DNA of 54,658 bases from assembly GCA_017395245.1 (NCBI GenBank), contig JAFPVR010000011.1:1-54658 (forward strand), read 5' to 3'. The notes under the pieces were generated by a model, which was not told the DNA's origin, ran no database searches, and saw only the letters and a program-made list of their open reading frames with translations. This DNA is from Bacteroidales bacterium (GTDB taxonomy: Bacteria > Bacteroidota > Bacteroidia > Bacteroidales > WCHB1-69). The stretch's first letter is position 1. Every line of letters starts with the position of its first letter. The translations under genes and the position numbers were made by a program. Positions 48,559 through 54,658 of the stretch are shown piece by piece.

Positions 48559-50430
48559 ATGAAAAGACTGTTCGTCATACTGCTGCTGCTTGTTTCCTGC
48601 GGCGGTCCCCTGCTGGCCCAACAAAGCCAGGAGGAACAGCTCGCCATGCAGTATTACAAGGATAAGGAATACGACAAGGCTGTGGAACTTTTCGAGAAAA
48701 TCCACGCCAAAAAGCCGGATTCCTACATCTATTATTATTACTACTACTGCCTTTTGGAGCTTGAACGCTACGACGACGCGGAGAAAATGCTCAAAAAGCA
48801 GGTGAAGGCCTATCCCAACGTGCAACGCTACAAGGTTGACCAAGGTTACGTGTACGAGCGTGCCGGCGACAACGCCAAAGCCGAGAAAATCTATCAGGAA
48901 TGTTTGAAAAACATGCCGGCCAAGGAGACCTCTGTCAACGAGCTCTACAATGCCTACATGTCGCGGGGCAAATACGAGTACGCCGCCGATGCGATTCTCA
49001 AAGGCCGGAAAATGCTCAACAACGAACAACTCCTGTCCAAAAGCCTCATCAGCCTCTACAAAATTCTGCACCAGAACGATAAAATCGTGGATGAAATTAT
49101 TGCCTTGGTGAAGACCGACAACGAAAAGTACCAGAAAGACGTGGAAGCGGCTATCCAAGATTTGTTGTTGGATGACGAGGACAACGAACAATACATGTCC
49201 ATCCGAACGGCCTTGCAGAAATTCTCCCAAAAGAATCCTAACAACATTCTTTGTATCAAAGAGTTATATTGGATAAGCCAATTACACAAAGACTTTGAAG
49301 AGGCGTTGATTCTCGCCAAGTCGTTGGACAAGCGGCTGAAGATGGAGGGTATTTTCACCTACGAATTGGCCACCGTGGCCGCCGACAACCGCGACTACAA
49401 CACGGCCATCGAAGCGCTGAACTACATCATCAAGCAGGGCGAGGATGCGCACAATTACGTGCAAGCGAAGATGAAAATCCTGGATGTCAAGTACATGCAG
49501 CTCATCGCCTCCTCGCCGGTAAAGATGGTGGATGCCGTGAACCTGGAGCAGGACTTCAAGAAAGCCCTGGATGAAAACGGTCTCCATTCCGGCACTATGG
49601 ACTGGATTCGCAAGTACGCGCACCTGCTGGCGTTCTACGTCAACAAGCCGCAGGAGGCGATGGATGTGCTCAACCAGGCCATGACCGCCACCCGCGACAA
49701 CAAGGAGAGGAACCAATACAAGATTGATCTCGCGGATGTTCAGTTGTATACCGGCGAGGTCTGGGATGCCTCCCTGAACTACTCGCAGGTTGACAAGGAC
49801 ATGCCCAACGACGTGTTAGGCAACGAGGCGAAGTTCAAGAATGCGAAACTGTCGTTCTATATCGGCGAGTTTGCCTGGGCGAAGAGCCAGTTGGACGTGC
49901 TTGCCGCCGCCACCACCAAACTCATCGCCAACGACGCCATCTACACGTCCATGCTCATCTCCGACAACTTAGACGAAGAGGAAGAGGTGGACGAGGATGA
50001 CACCACGGCGGCTGGACTGTTCAGCCATTCCGAGGGCAACCTCGCGCTGAAAATGTACGCCAAAGCCGAATTCCTGATTTTCCAGAATAAGGACGACGAA
50101 GCGTTGAAAGCCCTTGATTCCGTGATGATTCTCTCCCCGTTCGGCACGCTGGTGGATGACGCACTCTACCAAAAGGCACTCATCCTCATCAAGCAAAAGA
50201 ACTACTTGGAAGCCGAAAAGCTGCTCAAACGGGTTGTGGAGGACTTCGGTGACCAGCTTTTGGCCGACGACGCCCTGTTCCAGCTGGCCGAGCTGTACGA
50301 ATATTACCTCAAAGACGTCAACCAGGCCATGGAATATTACCAAAAAATCCTCAAAGACTACAGCGACAGTCTTTACGTGGTACAAGCGCGCGCCCGCTAC
50401 CGCGCTTTGCGTGGCGACAATTTAAATTAA
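48559..50430 (+). CDS. TPR-repeat lipoprotein
   Basis: 623 residues. The N-terminal signal peptide MKRLFVILLLLVSCGGPLLA has a possible lipobox (LLVSC, Cys14) or may be cleaved after LLA. Many tetratricopeptide repeats follow: at the N-terminus YYKDKEYDKAVELFEKIHAK and YCLLELERYDDAEKMLKK; at the C-terminus ALILIKQKNYLEAEKLLKRV and YLKDVNQAMEYYQKILKDY. An acidic linker (NLDEEEEVDEDDTT) lies near 475. It is probably a periplasmic or outer-membrane scaffold for protein complexes; the partner is unknown. It begins 6 bases after serS. Confidence 0.87.
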   Translation: MKRLFVILLLLVSCGGPLLAQQSQEEQLAMQYYKDKEYDKAVELFEKIHAKKPDSYIYYYYYYCLLELERYDDAEKMLKKQVKAYPNVQRYKVDQGYVYERAGDNAKAEKIYQECLKNMPAKETSVNELYNAYMSRGKYEYAADAILKGRKMLNNEQLLSKSLISLYKILHQNDKIVDEIIALVKTDNEKYQKDVEAAIQDLLLDDEDNEQYMSIRTALQKFSQKNPNNILCIKELYWISQLHKDFEEALILAKSLDKRLKMEGIFTYELATVAADNRDYNTAIEALNYIIKQGEDAHNYVQAKMKILDVKYMQLIASSPVKMVDAVNLEQDFKKALDENGLHSGTMDWIRKYAHLLAFYVNKPQEAMDVLNQAMTATRDNKERNQYKIDLADVQLYTGEVWDASLNYSQVDKDMPNDVLGNEAKFKNAKLSFYIGEFAWAKSQLDVLAAATTKLIANDAIYTSMLISDNLDEEEEVDEDDTTAAGLFSHSEGNLALKMYAKAEFLIFQNKDDEALKALDSVMILSPFGTLVDDALYQKALILIKQKNYLEAEKLLKRVVEDFGDQLLADDALFQLAELYEYYLKDVNQAMEYYQKILKDYSDSLYVVQARARYRALRGDNLN

Positions 50431-50435
50431 CAGCC

Positions 50436-51404
50436 ATGCGAATCGTCTCCCTTGAGGACTTCCGGGACATCTACATCAAAGCCTGTCAGCGCGGTATCCC
50501 CTTCCTGCTCAGCAAATTGTCTCCGTCGTCCGACCAAAGGACCAAGAGCAGTTTCAACCAGACGGACATTCCCGTGGCGTACTGGTCGCAAATCCCCCTC
50601 GTGAGAAAGCGGTGGAATGTGATGATGACGGGCGATGAGGAGATGGAATTCGAAGAATACACCTCCCGAAAGCTTTCGCTGACGCAACCCGGGGTTAAGA
50701 TGCTGTCCGTAGGCTCGGGTGTCTGCAGCCATGAGCTCCGTTTCGCCGCCCTGAACCCCAACTGGGAAATCACCTGCATCGACTTTTCCGAGAAACTGCT
50801 GCAGGAGGCCGCCCAGAACGCCCGGGAGAACGGATTGTCCAACATCCGGTTTGTCGCGGAGAACATTTACCGTTACGAACTCCCCGACAACACCTACGAC
50901 ATCGTCTTCTTCAATGCCTCGCTGCACCATTTCAAAAACATGGGCACCTTCCTTGAGCGAATGCGCAAGACGTTGAAGCCCTCTGGCTATCTGGTTATCA
51001 ACGAGTTTGTGGGTGCCGACCGGATGTTGTACGACAAAACGCAGATAGCGGCCATCAACGAAGGGCTGCAACTGTTGGACAAGTCTTACCGCACAATATA
51101 CCGCACCCATCTGTCCAAAAACCGCTACTACGGCTCGGGGCTGCTGCGAATGTTGATTTCCGACCCCTCGGAGTGTGTCGAGTCGGAGCGTATCCTGCCG
51201 GAAATCCACCGGCTGTTCACCACCGTCGAGGAAAAAGGGTACGGCGGGAACATCCTGATGCCGTTGTTGAAGGATCTGTCTCACCATTTCATGTCATGCG
51301 GGCCGCAGGAGGAGGAGACCCTGCGCACGCTTTTCGCGCTGGAAGACGAATACTTGCAACAACATACCAGCGACTATCTATTTGGGATATATACCAAGTC
51401 GTAA
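50436..51404 (+). CDS. Class I SAM-dependent methyltransferase
   Basis: 322 residues. The Rossmann core starts near 85: motif I MLSVGSGVCSHELRFAAL, acidic loop ITCIDFSEKLLQEA, motif II region YDIVFFNASLHHFKNMGTF, and motif III-like TLKPSGYLVINEFV. An N-terminal ~80-residue helical extension and a C-terminal ~130-residue part (YRTIYRTHLSKNRYYGSGLL; HHFMSCGPQEEETLRTLFAL) may form a lid over the substrate. The substrate cannot be told from sequence; small metabolites or lipids are typical. It starts 5 bases after the TPR gene, so it is probably co-transcribed. Confidence 0.87.
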   Translation: MRIVSLEDFRDIYIKACQRGIPFLLSKLSPSSDQRTKSSFNQTDIPVAYWSQIPLVRKRWNVMMTGDEEMEFEEYTSRKLSLTQPGVKMLSVGSGVCSHELRFAALNPNWEITCIDFSEKLLQEAAQNARENGLSNIRFVAENIYRYELPDNTYDIVFFNASLHHFKNMGTFLERMRKTLKPSGYLVINEFVGADRMLYDKTQIAAINEGLQLLDKSYRTIYRTHLSKNRYYGSGLLRMLISDPSECVESERILPEIHRLFTTVEEKGYGGNILMPLLKDLSHHFMSCGPQEEETLRTLFALEDEYLQQHTSDYLFGIYTKS

Positions 51405-51422
51405 ATCTTGGCAAGATTTTTG

Positions 51423-51430
51423 TATCTTTG
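51423..51430 (+). promoter_or_regulatory. -7 element (TATCTTTG) for secA
   Basis: TAnnTTTG match 35 bases before the secA ATG at 51465. Confidence 0.65.
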
Positions 51431-51464
51431 CCGCTTTATTTTTGAAAAGGTATAATCATACACT

Positions 51465-54658
<3,194 letters not shown>

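Overview
The window comes from an anaerobic member of the Bacteroidota, most likely an uncultured Bacteroidales. Evidence: many TAnnTTTG (-7) promoter elements typical of the phylum sit just upstream of genes on both strands; two surface proteins end in type IX secretion sorting domains (one type A, one type B/gliding-motility C-terminal); and a sensory-type [FeFe]-hydrogenase lies in a DRTGG / RsbW-like ATPase / hydrogenase operon. Housekeeping genes are GC-rich and the accessory genes are a mosaic.

1-13.0 kb, almost all minus strand. A defence and conflict cluster runs right to left: a DUF1016/YhcG-type PD-(D/E)XK nuclease, a 60-residue protein, a 36-residue stub resembling the start of a restriction Res/helicase subunit, a very large R-M-S fusion enzyme ending in a LexA/S24-type peptidase domain, and a TIR + formylglycine-generating-enzyme-like protein cut by the window edge. 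Upstream lies a graveyard of small signalling genes (truncated TIR, RyR-domain protein, internally deleted A1S_2505-like ORF). Then come rseC-like, radA, two PepSY-like exported proteins and an AAA-ATPase/PD-(D/E)XK protein.

13.0-23.5 kb, mainly plus strand. A second defence island: a structured leader made of two inverted homologous hairpins, a SNF2-type helicase, a DUF4391 protein, then type III Mod and Res. A YoeB-type toxin-antitoxin pair sits antisense between DUF4391 and Mod. The centre of mod, between its two catalytic motifs, is AT-rich and looks exchanged.

23.5-37.7 kb: a 3,312-residue T9SS surface protein (minus), divergent from glutamine synthetase (plus), then a second T9SS protein with choice-of-anchor L and PKD domains.

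37.7-54.7 kb: an ArsP_2-type 10TM exporter, the hydrogenase operon, a small membrane protein, pruA, a RAYT transposase between 73-bp direct repeats, a YD-repeat-like protein, and serS - TPR lipoprotein - methyltransferase - secA (secA is cut by the window end).

Intergenic DNA is unusually rich in repeats: several families of dispersed palindromes, two-hairpin composite elements, and degenerate period-7 tandem repeats at eight or more loci. Several repeats supply the stop codon or last residues of the adjoining gene. No tRNA, rRNA, CRISPR array or integrase was recognised.
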